A stretch of 43,683 nt of DNA from Tetragenococcus sp041859945 (GCA_041859945.1 JBFLGC010000020.1:1-43683), one strand, 5' to 3'. Counted from the first letter of the stretch, positions 8,465-16,798 are shown. Notes: generated from the sequence alone by a model not told the origin. A program made the numbers and translations.

Positions 8465-8487
8465 GTGATTCGTCCCTTCTTTTTATA

Positions 8488-8528
8488 TTAACATATTAAC
8501 TTAAACTATTATATATTACTTAACATAA
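8488..8528 (-). promoter_or_regulatory. promoter and GntR-type operators of the GH88-GH35 operon
   Basis: A minus-strand TATAAT (8508-8513) is flanked by TTAACATATTAA (8488-8499, just downstream, near the expected start of transcription) and by TTAACATAA (8520-8528, upstream near the -35 position). The first is identical to the 12-mer upstream of the PTS operon, tying the two units to one regulator. Confidence 0.55.
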
Positions 8529-8556
8529 GAAAGTCAAAATAATCGAAAAACCTCAT

Positions 8557-8584
8557 TTGTATTTTTCTCCACCAAGTGTATACT
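8557..8584 (+). promoter_or_regulatory. promoter of the Xaa-Pro peptidase gene
   Basis: TTGTAT (8557-8562), a 16-base spacer and TATACT (8579-8584), placed about 33 bases before the ATG at 8617, which has AAAAGGAG upstream. Confidence 0.5.
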
Positions 8585-8616
8585 TTTATCATAGACAACA
8601 AAAAGGAGCGAACCAC

Positions 8617-9693
8617 ATGAAACGATTGCAACGCGTTATGGAAAAATTAGCAGCAGAAGACATAGCCGCCTTCTACATTACCGGCGAAAAAAATATTCGT
8701 TATTTGACGGGTTTTACCGGGGAGGAATCACACCTTCTGATCTTAAAAGATCAAGCGATTTTCTTGACGGATGGTCGTTATACCGATCAAGCCAAAGCTG
8801 AGATCCCCGCCGAAATCGATATCCGCCGTTGGAAATCCGGCTTAATTCTAGATGCTCAAGCAATTTTTAATGAGAGTGGCCTCACGGAAGTCTTTTTTGA
8901 GAGCGAGTATCTGACTTATCCAGAAGGTCAAGAATTTGTGAGTGGATTGAAGATCAAAGCCACCCCATTAAATGGTTTTGTCGAGGCTTTTCGCGCGGTG
9001 AAGGATCAAGAAGAGATCGCTGCTACGATCGAAGCCGTCCGCATCGTCGACAAAACATTCATGCACATTTTAAATTTCATTCGCCCCGGTATTTCCGAAC
9101 GTGAAGTAGCTGCTGAAATGGAGTACTTTATGAAAAAGGCCGGTTCCGAAAATGTTTCCTTTGATACGATCGTGGCTTCTGGCGTGCGTTCGTCGTTACC
9201 ACACGGCGCAGCTTCTAGCAAGCTCATCGAAAAAGGGGATCTGGTGACGCTCGATTTTGGCGCCACTTATAAAGGCTATGTTTCCGATATAACTCGCACC
9301 ATCGCCGTAGGACAAGTGGATCCCCGGTTAGAAGAGCTTTATGCGCAAGTCTTGGAAGCTCAGAGCGCTGGCCTGACAGCGATCCGCGCTGGTTTGACCA
9401 GCAAAGAACTCGACCAAACGATTCGCCGCTCATTTATTGAAAAGGATATGAACCAATATTTCATTCACGGCGCCGGTCATTCCATCGGACTCGATATCCA
9501 CGAAGCACCTTTTATCAGTAAAAATTCCGATACCGCTTTTAAAGCTAACATGATCCAAACCATCGAACCTGGTCTGTACCTCAAAGACCTAGGTGGTGTC
9601 CGCATTGAAGATGACATCCTCGTCCAAGATGGCCCCGGCATCATTTTGACCCAATCGCCCAAACAAGAATTGATCCACTTGCCATTTTATTAA
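8617..9693 (+). CDS. Xaa-Pro dipeptidase/aminopeptidase, M24B family
   Basis: Cytosolic metallopeptidase of 358 residues that cleaves peptides with proline in the second position. A creatinase-like N-terminal domain (FYITGEKNIRYLTGFTG) is followed by the pita-bread catalytic domain with the five metal ligands visible in order: Asp in VTLDFGATY, Asp in YVSDITRT, His in HGAGHSIG, Glu in QTIEPGLY and Glu in GVRIEDD. The ATG at 8617 is chosen because AAAAGGAG lies 8 bases upstream. The gene is monocistronic with its own promoter and terminator, and is core metabolism compared with the neighbouring accessory sugar genes. Confidence 0.92.
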   Translation: MKRLQRVMEKLAAEDIAAFYITGEKNIRYLTGFTGEESHLLILKDQAIFLTDGRYTDQAKAEIPAEIDIRRWKSGLILDAQAIFNESGLTEVFFESEYLTYPEGQEFVSGLKIKATPLNGFVEAFRAVKDQEEIAATIEAVRIVDKTFMHILNFIRPGISEREVAAEMEYFMKKAGSENVSFDTIVASGVRSSLPHGAASSKLIEKGDLVTLDFGATYKGYVSDITRTIAVGQVDPRLEELYAQVLEAQSAGLTAIRAGLTSKELDQTIRRSFIEKDMNQYFIHGAGHSIGLDIHEAPFISKNSDTAFKANMIQTIEPGLYLKDLGGVRIEDDILVQDGPGIILTQSPKQELIHLPFY

Positions 9694-9694
9694 A

Positions 9695-9742
9695 AGAATC
9701 GCCCCAGTCCACAAACTTCTATGTGCACTGGAGCGATTTTCC
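9695..9742 (+). terminator. rho-independent terminator after the peptidase gene
   Basis: AATCGCCCCAGTCCACA (9697-9713) pairs with TGTGCACTGGAGCGATT (9722-9738) with two mismatches and is followed by TTTCCTTTT. It starts two bases after the stop codon. Confidence 0.8.
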
Positions 9743-9784
9743 TTTTGATCACGCCTAAAATTTAGAATTGTCATCATTATCATC

Positions 9785-9952
9785 ATTCGGAGCTTTCTCA
9801 TTGGTGACTTAGCTCTGATTACGCTTATTCGGAGCTTTCTTGCTAGTGACTTAGCTCTGATTACGCTTATTTAGAGCTTTCTTGCTAGTGACTTAGCTCT
9901 GATTACGCTTATTCGGTGCTTTCTTGCTAGTGACTTAGCTCTGATTAGATCT
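9785..9952 (-). repeat. 42-bp tandem repeat, four copies
   Basis: Four contiguous units begin at 9785, 9827, 9869 and 9911, each containing GCTTTCTTGCTAGTGACTTA or a close variant (the first has CTCATTGGTG in place of CTTGCTAGTG). There are no spacers and no length variation. The fourth unit overlaps the stop codon of the NERD-domain gene. On the minus strand one frame, different from that of the NERD gene, reads the 14-residue unit VIRAKSLARKLRIS; one copy carries a TAA. GAGCT and AGCTC in each unit can pair as a short hairpin. The period equals 14 codons and also four turns of B-DNA. Confidence 0.93.
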
Positions 9953-10949
9953 CATATGGATTTTTTCGATTCTGCCAGCTCACTCTTTTTTCCAAATTCC
10001 TAAAATAGGCCATTTCATCCTTAAACCAGTATTCGAAGAGACAGCCTTTATTATAATAGGTACTACTTCGTCCAGCTCGATTTTTGATCCTAAAATGCTT
10101 TTTTAAAACTTTTCGCAAACAGCTTATATTGGCCTTCACACCAAAAAAGTCTCGCAGTAGGCCTAATGATAGATCGCGATCGTGAAACAAGACGCCACAT
10201 TCGCAGACTGTTCTTGTATAAGCTGTTTCCTTGGGTTCAGCTTCTCCACAATCTAAACAAACCACAGCATAACTTGTTTCCATCAAATGATAACTGCCAC
10301 ATTTGCGACAATGGACGCCTTTATTCAAGTCCTTCATCTGATCGATTTTAAACTTGCGCTTACAAGGAAAATTCTTGATAATCTCTTTAGCGATCGCATG
10401 TTGCCAATCCGCTTCCGTTGACGTTCTAGCTTTTTGTTCCAAAGCAACGAGCCACATGGACAAGTTTTCCCTTGTTACGATTTGATCAGTTATTTCATCC
10501 AAGACTGTGATCTCTGAATTGGGACCAATGAACACAAGGACTCCTTGCACATTTAAAACGATATCTTCTTTATCAAAAATACGTTTGATCGCCCGCACGG
10601 CATTGTGTAACTGTTCCAGTATATTTTTTTGCAAAATCTTACCGTTGATCGTCCATTGGTTCCCTTCTAAGACATACTTGCCAGAATAATTCTTCACATC
10701 GACCACATAAGCCGTGTCGCCCGCCACCAAAAGTTTATCAATCTGTACCCGCGACCTATCCGTGCGAAGATCCAAATCATCCATGCCAAAAATAGTACGG
10801 CCCGTTAATCTTAGCTGCTCTTGATCGAGCCAGGTTTCGCCAATATAGCCTTTCTTTAAATTTCGTAGCTGACTTCCTTCCTCCTTATTCGACTTCTTTC
10901 GTTGAGATAAAATTTGCAAATACTGTAGTTCTTTTGGCAAATAACGCAT
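9945..10949 (-). CDS. NERD-domain protein with zinc-ribbon-like Cys pairs
   Basis: A 334-residue protein with a nuclease-related (NERD) domain in the N-terminal half: GYIGE (34-38), Asp and QID (69-71), and VDVKNYSGKY (83-92), matching the D-(D/E)xK-like core of restriction-type folds. The second half has paired CxxC motifs (CRKCG, CLDCG) and single Cys residues suggesting a zinc ribbon. A further basic C-terminal region resembles a DNA- or RNA-binding extension. AGGGAGG precedes the ATG by 7 bases. Its function is unknown; DNA processing is plausible from the fold. Its stop codon lies inside the 42-bp repeat array. Confidence 0.8.
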   Translation of the reverse strand: MRYLPKELQYLQILSQRKKSNKEEGSQLRNLKKGYIGETWLDQEQLRLTGRTIFGMDDLDLRTDRSRVQIDKLLVAGDTAYVVDVKNYSGKYVLEGNQWTINGKILQKNILEQLHNAVRAIKRIFDKEDIVLNVQGVLVFIGPNSEITVLDEITDQIVTRENLSMWLVALEQKARTSTEADWQHAIAKEIIKNFPCKRKFKIDQMKDLNKGVHCRKCGSYHLMETSYAVVCLDCGEAEPKETAYTRTVCECGVLFHDRDLSLGLLRDFFGVKANISCLRKVLKKHFRIKNRAGRSSTYYNKGCLFEYWFKDEMAYFRNLEKRVSWQNRKNPYEI

Positions 10950-11055
10950 CTAAATTCCTCCCTTCCCTATAAAGTACGCCAAAAAACGACGTTAGCTTTT
11001 TTGAAAAGGAGGATTTTTTCAACTTGAAACTTTCTTCCCCGTATAAACTTTTTTT

Positions 11056-11092
11056 ATTAAAAAAAGAGCTGCGCCGTATCGACACAACTCTC
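11056..11092 (-). terminator. terminator of the LysM gene
   Basis: On the minus strand AGAGTTGTG pairs with CGCAGCTCT (with G-U pairs) and is followed by a run of seven T. It lies 20 bases past the LysM stop codon. Confidence 0.75.
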
Positions 11093-11111
11093 AAACTTCT
11101 ATTTTCTTTTC

Positions 11112-11696
11112 TTAATACCAACCGTTTGCTTCCCAGAAAGACTTGGCTTGCGACCATGAACCATAACGTTGGGCCACGTAATTATCAGCGACGGCTTCTT
11201 GATTGGCTGCCGAATAATCACCATTTAAGTAGGAATTCGTTAATTGATAACGACCATAATATTGGCCATTCGTTGCCGTGTAAGAACCGCCTGATTCTTT
11301 GTTGGCGATCCATTCTTTTGCATCGGCTTCAGAACCACTGGCATTTGATGTATAGGCAGAGGTTTCTTCAGCAACGGGGGCACTTTCTACGACAGGTTCT
11401 TCATAGTAAACTTCCGTGTCGTTGGCTTGGCTGACCACTTTTTCAACGACTTGGCCGTCAGTCGGGATCGTCAATTCTTCGCCGGCATAAATCATATTTT
11501 TATCTTTAATTTCATTTGCTACAACGATTTTGTCAATGGCATCAGCATTTCCAAAGAAATTGACAGAAATAGCTGAAAGCGTATCTCCTGTTTTGACGGT
11601 ATAAAGTTCATCAGCTAAGACGTCTTTGCCTCCAAATAACATTCCCATTCCTGCGACAGTAACTGCACCTAGTAATACAGTTTTTAATGACTTCAT
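11112..11696 (-). CDS. secreted LysM protein with lysozyme-like C-terminal domain
   Basis: Secreted cell-wall protein of 194 residues. A signal peptide covers about 1-28 (hydrophobic stretch, cleavage near VLADE), one LysM peptidoglycan-binding domain covers 31-78 (YTVKTGDTLSAIS to YAGEELTIP), and a Glu/Val/Ser-rich linker follows. The C-terminal domain has KEWIANKESGGSY, GQYYGRYQL and RYGSWSQAKSFWEANGWY, as in aggregation-promoting-factor and Rpf-like muralytic proteins; the Glu of NKESGG is the candidate catalytic residue. The ATG at 11696 is chosen on AGAGGAG and the signal peptide. It is monocistronic, with a 300-bp upstream region holding only AT-rich sequence and the terminator of the next gene. 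Confidence 0.9.
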   Translation of the reverse strand: MKSLKTVLLGAVTVAGMGMLFGGKDVLADELYTVKTGDTLSAISVNFFGNADAIDKIVVANEIKDKNMIYAGEELTIPTDGQVVEKVVSQANDTEVYYEEPVVESAPVAEETSAYTSNASGSEADAKEWIANKESGGSYTATNGQYYGRYQLTNSYLNGDYSAANQEAVADNYVAQRYGSWSQAKSFWEANGWY

Positions 11697-11993
11697 AAAT
11701 AATTCTCCTCTTGTTACCAGAATTTGTGCTACTTCTCTCTCAAGCACAAAATCTAGTCTATCATCTGTAAATATTTCATAGGTGAAAATCCTTTTACACT
11801 TGATTACGAAAAGCAGGAATTGTTTTACAAAACGGAAAAATTCAACAAAAGGCTTGGCAACAGCATTCTAAGCCGATATTTAGCAACAAGTCGCCCGACT
11901 GCCAAACCAAATTGTCACAATTTGAGCCAAATAGATTAGAATTATTACAAAACAAGCGCTTTTAGATGTATTTTGTAACATTTAGATTTAAGC

Positions 11994-12032
11994 AAAAAAA
12001 CATCCTGTTTGGAAGTCATCCACCAAACAGGG
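11994..12032 (-). terminator. terminator of the zinc-ribbon membrane-protein operon
   Basis: CCTGTTTGG (12004-12012) and CCAAACAGG (12023-12031) form a perfect stem; on the minus strand it is followed by ATG and a run of seven T. It lies about 18 bases past the last stop codon of the operon. Confidence 0.88.
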
Positions 12033-12049
12033 CGTACACTTTTATTCAA

Positions 12050-12789
12050 TCAAAACAGGCGCATGATCACTAAATCAAGCAAACCGATCAAAGCTAAGGT
12101 CAAAGCGGATGTATAGAAGGGGCTCCACAAGCCTTTTGCGGCCGTTTTTTTGTCATCAGTGACCAATAAGATCGCAGCGATCACGGTGACAAAAAAGCCA
12201 GCCAGCAAAACGATCACGCTAAAACTAAAAGATATCAAATCGATGAAGGCACAAAAGCTGACCAAAATCGACACCAATAAAATGCCGTGGAAAAGCGCTC
12301 CGAATTCGTTGACAAAAGTATTGAACGCCGTCTTACTGTGAAGCAGATAGCGTTTGACCAGATAAGTCACACCAACGGCAACGATCATCGTTAGCACAAA
12401 ATAAACAAACAATTTCAAAAAATCAGGAAAGCCTAGGTCTCCAAAAACATCAAAGACCGGGAAATAGTAACTCAATTCGGAATCAAGAAAGCCACCAAAA
12501 CGTTTGATTTCCAGGAAAACCAGCAGTGCTTGGAAAAAGGCAAATAGTCCCAAGGTGATATAACCAAAGGCGCTGTGCGCATCACCAACCTCAAAATTCG
12601 GCCGTTTCATTTTTTCCAAAAAATAGCTCAAATAATTTTTCCCATCGTGATCGTTTGTTGCACCGTTTCATTGGTATTTTCTTCAGCGGATTGGTTAAAG
12701 GTCACTGCTTTGCTTTGATCTTGACCACAGTTGGCGCAAAACTGCGCTTCTTCCTTCATTTCATGCCCACATTTAATACAATATTTCAT
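12050..12789 (-). pseudogene. zinc-ribbon membrane protein split by a -1 frameshift at GGGAAAA
   Basis: Frame 1 starts at ATG 12789, two bases after the stop of the TcaA-like gene. It encodes a zinc ribbon (MKYCIKCGHE, then CANCG) and a polar linker, and stops at TGA 12628-12630 after 53 codons. The remaining gene lies in the -1 frame, ending at 12050, and encodes about five hydrophobic helices with no credible start of its own. The frames overlap at GGGAAAA (12637-12643), which lies in frame 1 as G-GGA-AAA, the textbook -1 slippery arrangement. The restored protein of about 245 residues would read TMGKNYLSYFLEKMKRPNF across the join, like related ribbon-TM proteins. Either an indel in the A5 run has broken the gene, or the join is programmed. 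Function unknown. Confidence 0.7.
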
Positions 12790-12791
12790 TT

Positions 12792-14711
12792 TTAATAAGC
12801 CTCTCTTTCTGAAATTTCCTCAAAATTATCCTTGCCACCCAAATCACGGATCATAATGTCGCCATCCTCGTTGACCACGAAAGTTGCTTTTTTATAGCGA
12901 AAATACTGATCGACAGGCTCGGTATCATCTTCATAGGTCGTATAATAGTTCAGATCATAGACTGCCTCATAGGTATCTTTACCCGTCTTCTTCAAAGATT
13001 CGACTTGCATCACGGTCACGATGATGTAGGCTTTGTTACCACTATCCCGCGTCGGTTGAATGAAATTATCCTTGAAATCAAGATACTCCGCATTCTCCGT
13101 GCCCTTTTCAAAATAGGTCGCCAAGCTTTTCGCTTCCACATCGCCAAACTCATTATCGGCGTCCGTATAATCGGAAACATCTAAATAAAGATCATCCAAA
13201 AAAGTCTCCAGATCGTAGTCATCGATTTCCGACTCAAAATCCAAGTAGACATCATCATAATAAAAATCGACACTGGCCGTTTTTTCTGTACTTCCATCAT
13301 CAAACTGCTCGATTGCTTGAAAACTCAACGGATCATCGGTATCGACCAAAACGAGATCGTTCAATTCGCCGTCCTTTAAAGTGCCAATTTTTTGGTCATT
13401 CAAATTCACGGTCGCTTCCGCCACATTCGCATAGACCGAAAAATTCGTTTCTGGGATCACGTAAGAAGAAGCTTCTTTCGAATAATCATCGCTCAAATAA
13501 TCTTCCGGATAAAAATCCAGCGCGTTTGAGACGATCTCAGCATTGCCTAACTTTTGCTTGACTGTAAGCGTCGCATCCTCGCGCCAAATCGTGTCGACCA
13601 AGGTTTCCCCACTCGCATCCAATTTTGCAATCGGTTGGTCATCCACCAAAATTTCGCCATCCTTGATATCCGAAACAAAATTGACTTTGACCTTGGTCAC
13701 ATCAAAGGAAACCTCACGCACATTGCGCTCGTCCGTTTCCGCCCGATCGACTTGATTCAGGGTTTGTGATACTGTGTTTTTTTCGCCATTATAGTCAAAA
13801 GTCCCTTGCATCACATATTCTCCCGGTGCAAAAGGTCCCAGCGCCCACATGAAACTGTCGGCATCCGATGTGTTCTCTTCCTTTTTATCGTTGATCACAA
13901 GGGCCATATTTTCAACATTCGTATTGACATTGAAGTAAACCGGCTGGATCATAAGTTCATACTTATCAAAGAATAAGAAATGCTTGCCGTGTTTTTGCAG
14001 ATAAATGTCGCTCGTCGTAGGATCCGCTTGTCCCAGATGGTTGGTCAGATCTTTCAAATAAGCTTGATGATTTTTTAGATAATCACTATATACCTTGATG
14101 CTATCTTTCGTGACCTTGAACTGGTCGTCAGAAGAAGTCAACACCGAGGCAAATTTATCCGCATCGGTACTTTGCAAAACTTCCTGATATCGCTTGATCT
14201 GATTGGAGCGCGAATAATAATTCTCTCCAAAATTGTAACCGCCAAACAACAGCGCTACGATTAAAACAACAAGCGTCACGATCACGGTATTGCGTTTCTT
14301 TTGAGCCGATGTCAGCGGCTTTGGTTGATTCGTTTGGTGGCTTGCTTCTTGCAGAGCTTGCCCACAGGACTCACAAAAGCGGGCTCCCGCTGCATTTTTC
14401 TGGCCACAGTTTGGACAAACAACTTCTGCTTCGCTTGCTTTTGAAGTTGACTCAGCTGACTTTGTTGGTTCAACTGGATCTGTTGGCTCAGTTGCTTCAA
14501 CGGATTCAACCGAATCTGTTGGTTCTACCGATTTCGTTGACTCTGTCGCTTTCACTTCAGTTACTGCCGTTTCTTTTGTTTTATCCTCATCTGCCACATC
14601 TTGCTCTGCTTCTGGCACCGCAACTGATTTGTCGACCAAAGCACTGCCACAATTTTCACAAAAACGTTTGTCATCCTCAAATTCTGCCCCACACTTCGGA
14701 CAAATTTTCAT
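12792..14711 (-). CDS. TcaA-like zinc-ribbon membrane protein
   Basis: A 639-residue single-pass membrane protein. Two zinc ribbons lie at about 4-21 (CPKCG, CENCG) and 99-117 (CPNCG, CESCG), separated by a repetitive Thr/Glu/Pro/Ser linker (VEPTDS, VEATEP and similar). One transmembrane helix follows (about 141-159), then a large extracytoplasmic part. The order matches TcaA/YvbJ proteins (zinc ribbon, helix, repeated beta domains, NTF2-like C-terminus), linked in staphylococci to glycopeptide response and cell-wall maintenance; the function here is inferred. The ATG at 14711 is chosen because AAGGAG precedes it and residues MKICPKCG begin the ribbon. It is the middle gene of a three-gene operon, 24 bases after the first. 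Confidence 0.8.
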   Translation of the reverse strand: MKICPKCGAEFEDDKRFCENCGSALVDKSVAVPEAEQDVADEDKTKETAVTEVKATESTKSVEPTDSVESVEATEPTDPVEPTKSAESTSKASEAEVVCPNCGQKNAAGARFCESCGQALQEASHQTNQPKPLTSAQKKRNTVIVTLVVLIVALLFGGYNFGENYYSRSNQIKRYQEVLQSTDADKFASVLTSSDDQFKVTKDSIKVYSDYLKNHQAYLKDLTNHLGQADPTTSDIYLQKHGKHFLFFDKYELMIQPVYFNVNTNVENMALVINDKKEENTSDADSFMWALGPFAPGEYVMQGTFDYNGEKNTVSQTLNQVDRAETDERNVREVSFDVTKVKVNFVSDIKDGEILVDDQPIAKLDASGETLVDTIWREDATLTVKQKLGNAEIVSNALDFYPEDYLSDDYSKEASSYVIPETNFSVYANVAEATVNLNDQKIGTLKDGELNDLVLVDTDDPLSFQAIEQFDDGSTEKTASVDFYYDDVYLDFESEIDDYDLETFLDDLYLDVSDYTDADNEFGDVEAKSLATYFEKGTENAEYLDFKDNFIQPTRDSGNKAYIIVTVMQVESLKKTGKDTYEAVYDLNYYTTYEDDTEPVDQYFRYKKATFVVNEDGDIMIRDLGGKDNFEEISEREAY

Positions 14712-14735
14712 CTTTTTCTCCTTCCCGACCAATTG

Positions 14736-15485
14736 CTATTCACGAGCAAATACCAATTCATCCTCTTCATACGGACTATTCAAATTCAACTGATCATCCT
14801 CGCCTGGTTCGACCATAGCCTCATTATAAGTTGCTACGACCTCATCAAAGCCCATCAGAACATAGCCCAATTCCGAATCCAATTCGATGTCTTCGATCAA
14901 AGCCAACTCGTCAGCCGGGAAATCGATTTCTATCGTACTGTCCGATATCGCAATATCCTTTTTTAACGACTTAGCCTGCTTAGCTGATAACCCATTCGCT
15001 TTTAAGTCATCCGTCAACTCATCAAACATAAAATCAATGGCCTCATCCGTCGTATCCAAACCAAATTCATCTTGCACATAAGTGATTTCTTCGTCAAAGC
15101 CCTCCATTGTCAAGGAAACATCATCTAGAGCTAGCAAATAAGCGCCCTGCTCTTTTTCTAAGGCTCCCGAAAACTGACACTCACCATAATAAACATCGAT
15201 GTAATCTAAAGCAAAATCCCCATTACGCTCAATCGTCAACTCTGCCGACTCATCATCTGTCGAGGCCAGCCATTGTCCCGTCAAAGGATTCTTACGCGTC
15301 AAGAAAAATACCACTAACAAGCACGCCACCGCAGCGATTGCGAGCACAGCTTTTTTACCAACTTTTTGCTTAGCGCTCGGCTTGACAATGGCCTCCGAGC
15401 CCTCGCGCGCGATTTTTGCCCCACATTTTCCACAAAAAGCCGCGTTTTCAGATAATTCAGCCCCACATTTCGGACAAGTTTTCAT
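14736..15485 (-). CDS. zinc-ribbon single-pass membrane protein
   Basis: A 249-residue protein with an N-terminal zinc ribbon (CPKCG and CGKCG, residues 4-22), one transmembrane helix (about 45-62) and an acidic extracytoplasmic domain containing LTGQWLAS and FALDYIDVYYG, perhaps a small beta-sandwich or lipocalin-like fold. I do not recognise a named family. It is first gene of the operon with the TcaA-like gene and the frameshifted ribbon gene. AAAGGAGAG precedes the ATG. The shared cytosolic ribbon suggests that the three proteins bind a common partner (inference). Confidence 0.75.
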   Translation of the reverse strand: MKTCPKCGAELSENAAFCGKCGAKIAREGSEAIVKPSAKQKVGKKAVLAIAAVACLLVVFFLTRKNPLTGQWLASTDDESAELTIERNGDFALDYIDVYYGECQFSGALEKEQGAYLLALDDVSLTMEGFDEEITYVQDEFGLDTTDEAIDFMFDELTDDLKANGLSAKQAKSLKKDIAISDSTIEIDFPADELALIEDIELDSELGYVLMGFDEVVATYNEAMVEPGEDDQLNLNSPYEEDELVFARE

Positions 15486-15745
15486 TTATTTTCTCTCCTT
15501 TCAGAAAATTTCTGTAACACGCTATTAAATAATAACATACATTTTGGCATTTGTTAAAAATTAAATTTCATTTTTTGCCAAAGCAGGTTTTGACCCAACT
15601 TAACGGTTTACGGTCTTCTTAGACTAACTACCGATCAAATCGGCACCTTCCTAGCTCCGATAATGCTTACAACGAAAAGTCCAAGTTTTTTCCTCGGCTG
15701 CCTATTAAGCATCAAACTTTTTTGAACGTGCTCTCCTTAATAGTC

Positions 15746-15783
15746 AAAAAAAAGCTGTGACAAGATCGATCCTTGTCATAGCC
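15746..15783 (-). terminator. terminator of the hicAB operon
   Basis: AGCTGTGACAAG (15753-15764) and CTTGTCATAGC (15772-15782) pair with one mismatch; on the minus strand a run of eight T follows. It lies 25 bases past the hicB stop. The rest of the 15486-15808 gap holds no gene that I can see. Confidence 0.85.
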
Positions 15784-15808
15784 TTATCTTAAGCAAGCAC
15801 ATTTTCTA

Positions 15809-16150
15809 TTACTCATTTTCAACCAATTGCCTGATTGCCGTTTCAACACTCGCATTGAGTGATTGATGTTTAGAGCTGGCATAGATTGCCAGTTCTTTGT
15901 GCAGATCTGGACTGATCCGGACATTAAAAGACCCTTTATACGTTTTCTCAGGGGTAATATTGGCGTTTTCACACACCTCCAGATAGTCATCCACCGCCCC
16001 TTGAAAATCCTTTTCCAGTTCTTCAAGTGTCGTACCTTCATAAGAAACCAAACTCTTCATACCGATGATCTTGCCAAACAAGATCTTATCCTCCAAACTA
16101 AATTCGATCGTTCCAAAATAACCCTTATACTCTAGCAAATTATCGCTCAT
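15809..16150 (-). CDS. hicB: HicB family antitoxin
   Basis: Antitoxin of a type II HicAB pair, 113 residues. The N-terminal partially degraded RNase-H-like HicB fold (YKGYFGTIEFSLEDKILFGK, then YEGTTLEELEKDFQGAVDDY) is followed by a C-terminal ribbon-helix-helix DNA-binding segment (FNVRISPDLHKELAIYAS, LNASVETAIRQLVENE). It neutralises the HicA RNase and probably represses the operon. The ATG overlaps the hicA stop (ATGA), with AAAGGAA upstream. The toxin-first order is usual for this family. Confidence 0.92.
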   Translation of the reverse strand: MSDNLLEYKGYFGTIEFSLEDKILFGKIIGMKSLVSYEGTTLEELEKDFQGAVDDYLEVCENANITPEKTYKGSFNVRISPDLHKELAIYASSKHQSLNASVETAIRQLVENE

Positions 16151-16398
16151 ATCAACCCATTCCTTTCAAGAATAGCCAAAACTTCTTTTACTTGGTAAAC
16201 ACGTAATTCTTTTTCCGGATGTGGCTTATGCAAAATAATAACTAAATCATGTTTCACGAACTTTACTCTTGAACCACTTGTCTTTCCTTTATTGGACATT
16301 GTAAATCCCAAATGTGTCAATAAAGTTTGCATTTCATCAAAAGTAAAATCTTTTGGTAGACTTTTTAACCTCTCCATTAATTTCTCATTCTTTCCCAC
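16147..16398 (-). CDS. hicA: HicA family mRNA interferase toxin
   Basis: Small RNA-cleaving toxin, 83 residues, with a double-stranded-RNA-binding-like fold. Family landmarks are LLTHLGFTM, KGKTSGSRVKF and the catalytic His57 in IILHKPHP. The start is GTG with AAGGAG 7 bases upstream. It forms an operon with hicB through a 4-base overlap. The toxin appears intact because the catalytic His and Gly/Ser loop are present. Confidence 0.9.
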   Translation of the reverse strand: MGKNEKLMERLKSLPKDFTFDEMQTLLTHLGFTMSNKGKTSGSRVKFVKHDLVIILHKPHPEKELRVYQVKEVLAILERNGLI

Positions 16399-16636
16399 AA
16401 TCCCACTCCTTATCTAATTTTAGTCCCTTTTTCTCCAAAATGCAACTGTAAAATAGTTGCATTTTGACAAATCTTCGCTTAAATAATACTAAATTTAAGT
16501 TAAAAAACTCAGTATTCACTTGTACCACTTTTTATTTTATCACTATCCATAAAATGAAGTTCTCATAACTAGCAAAGAAAAAATTACTATAGTGGGAGCT
16601 CAGTTGATAGCCATTAATAACAAACCATTTTGTATC

Positions 16637-16798
16637 CTAAAATTCCATTAATAAAGTCTTGAGTTGCCTTCCGGTAAGAAAATTTGTCTCATAACGTGAT
16701 TGCAAGATAGTCATTCCTGCTGGTGTTTCTATGTACGTTGCATCGATTACACAAAAATCGAGTGCGGCCAATTCTATGGTGGTTACTTCCCGACTTCA
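16637..16798 (-). pseudogene. 3' remnant of an unidentified gene
   Basis: A minus-strand frame ending at TAG 16637-16639 reads like real protein (VTTIELAALDFCVIDA, then GMTILQSRYETNFLTG) but is closed upstream by stop codons near 16798, and no start site is present. It sits in a stretch of decayed sequence between hicA and the XRE remnant. I cannot name the family. Confidence 0.4.

Noticed and set aside
11748..12049. WalR-type binding sites before the LysM gene
   Set aside because: Only isolated TGTAA-like half-sites are seen, with no pair at the expected spacing.
12629..12631. TTG at 12631 as the true start of the multi-helix protein
   Set aside because: No ribosome site precedes it, and the upstream zinc-ribbon frame supplies the expected N-terminus, so a frameshifted single gene fits better.
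14309..14818. Plus-strand frame of 169 codons opposite the TcaA-like gene
   Set aside because: The Leu/Gln-rich sequence is the complement of the repetitive Thr/Glu/Pro/Ser linker; no family resemblance or start signal.
15590..15745. Possible small RNA or gene between the zinc-ribbon operon and hicAB
   Set aside because: Short inverted segments such as CCGAT/ATCGG are present, but no promoter-terminator pair or open frame supports a gene.
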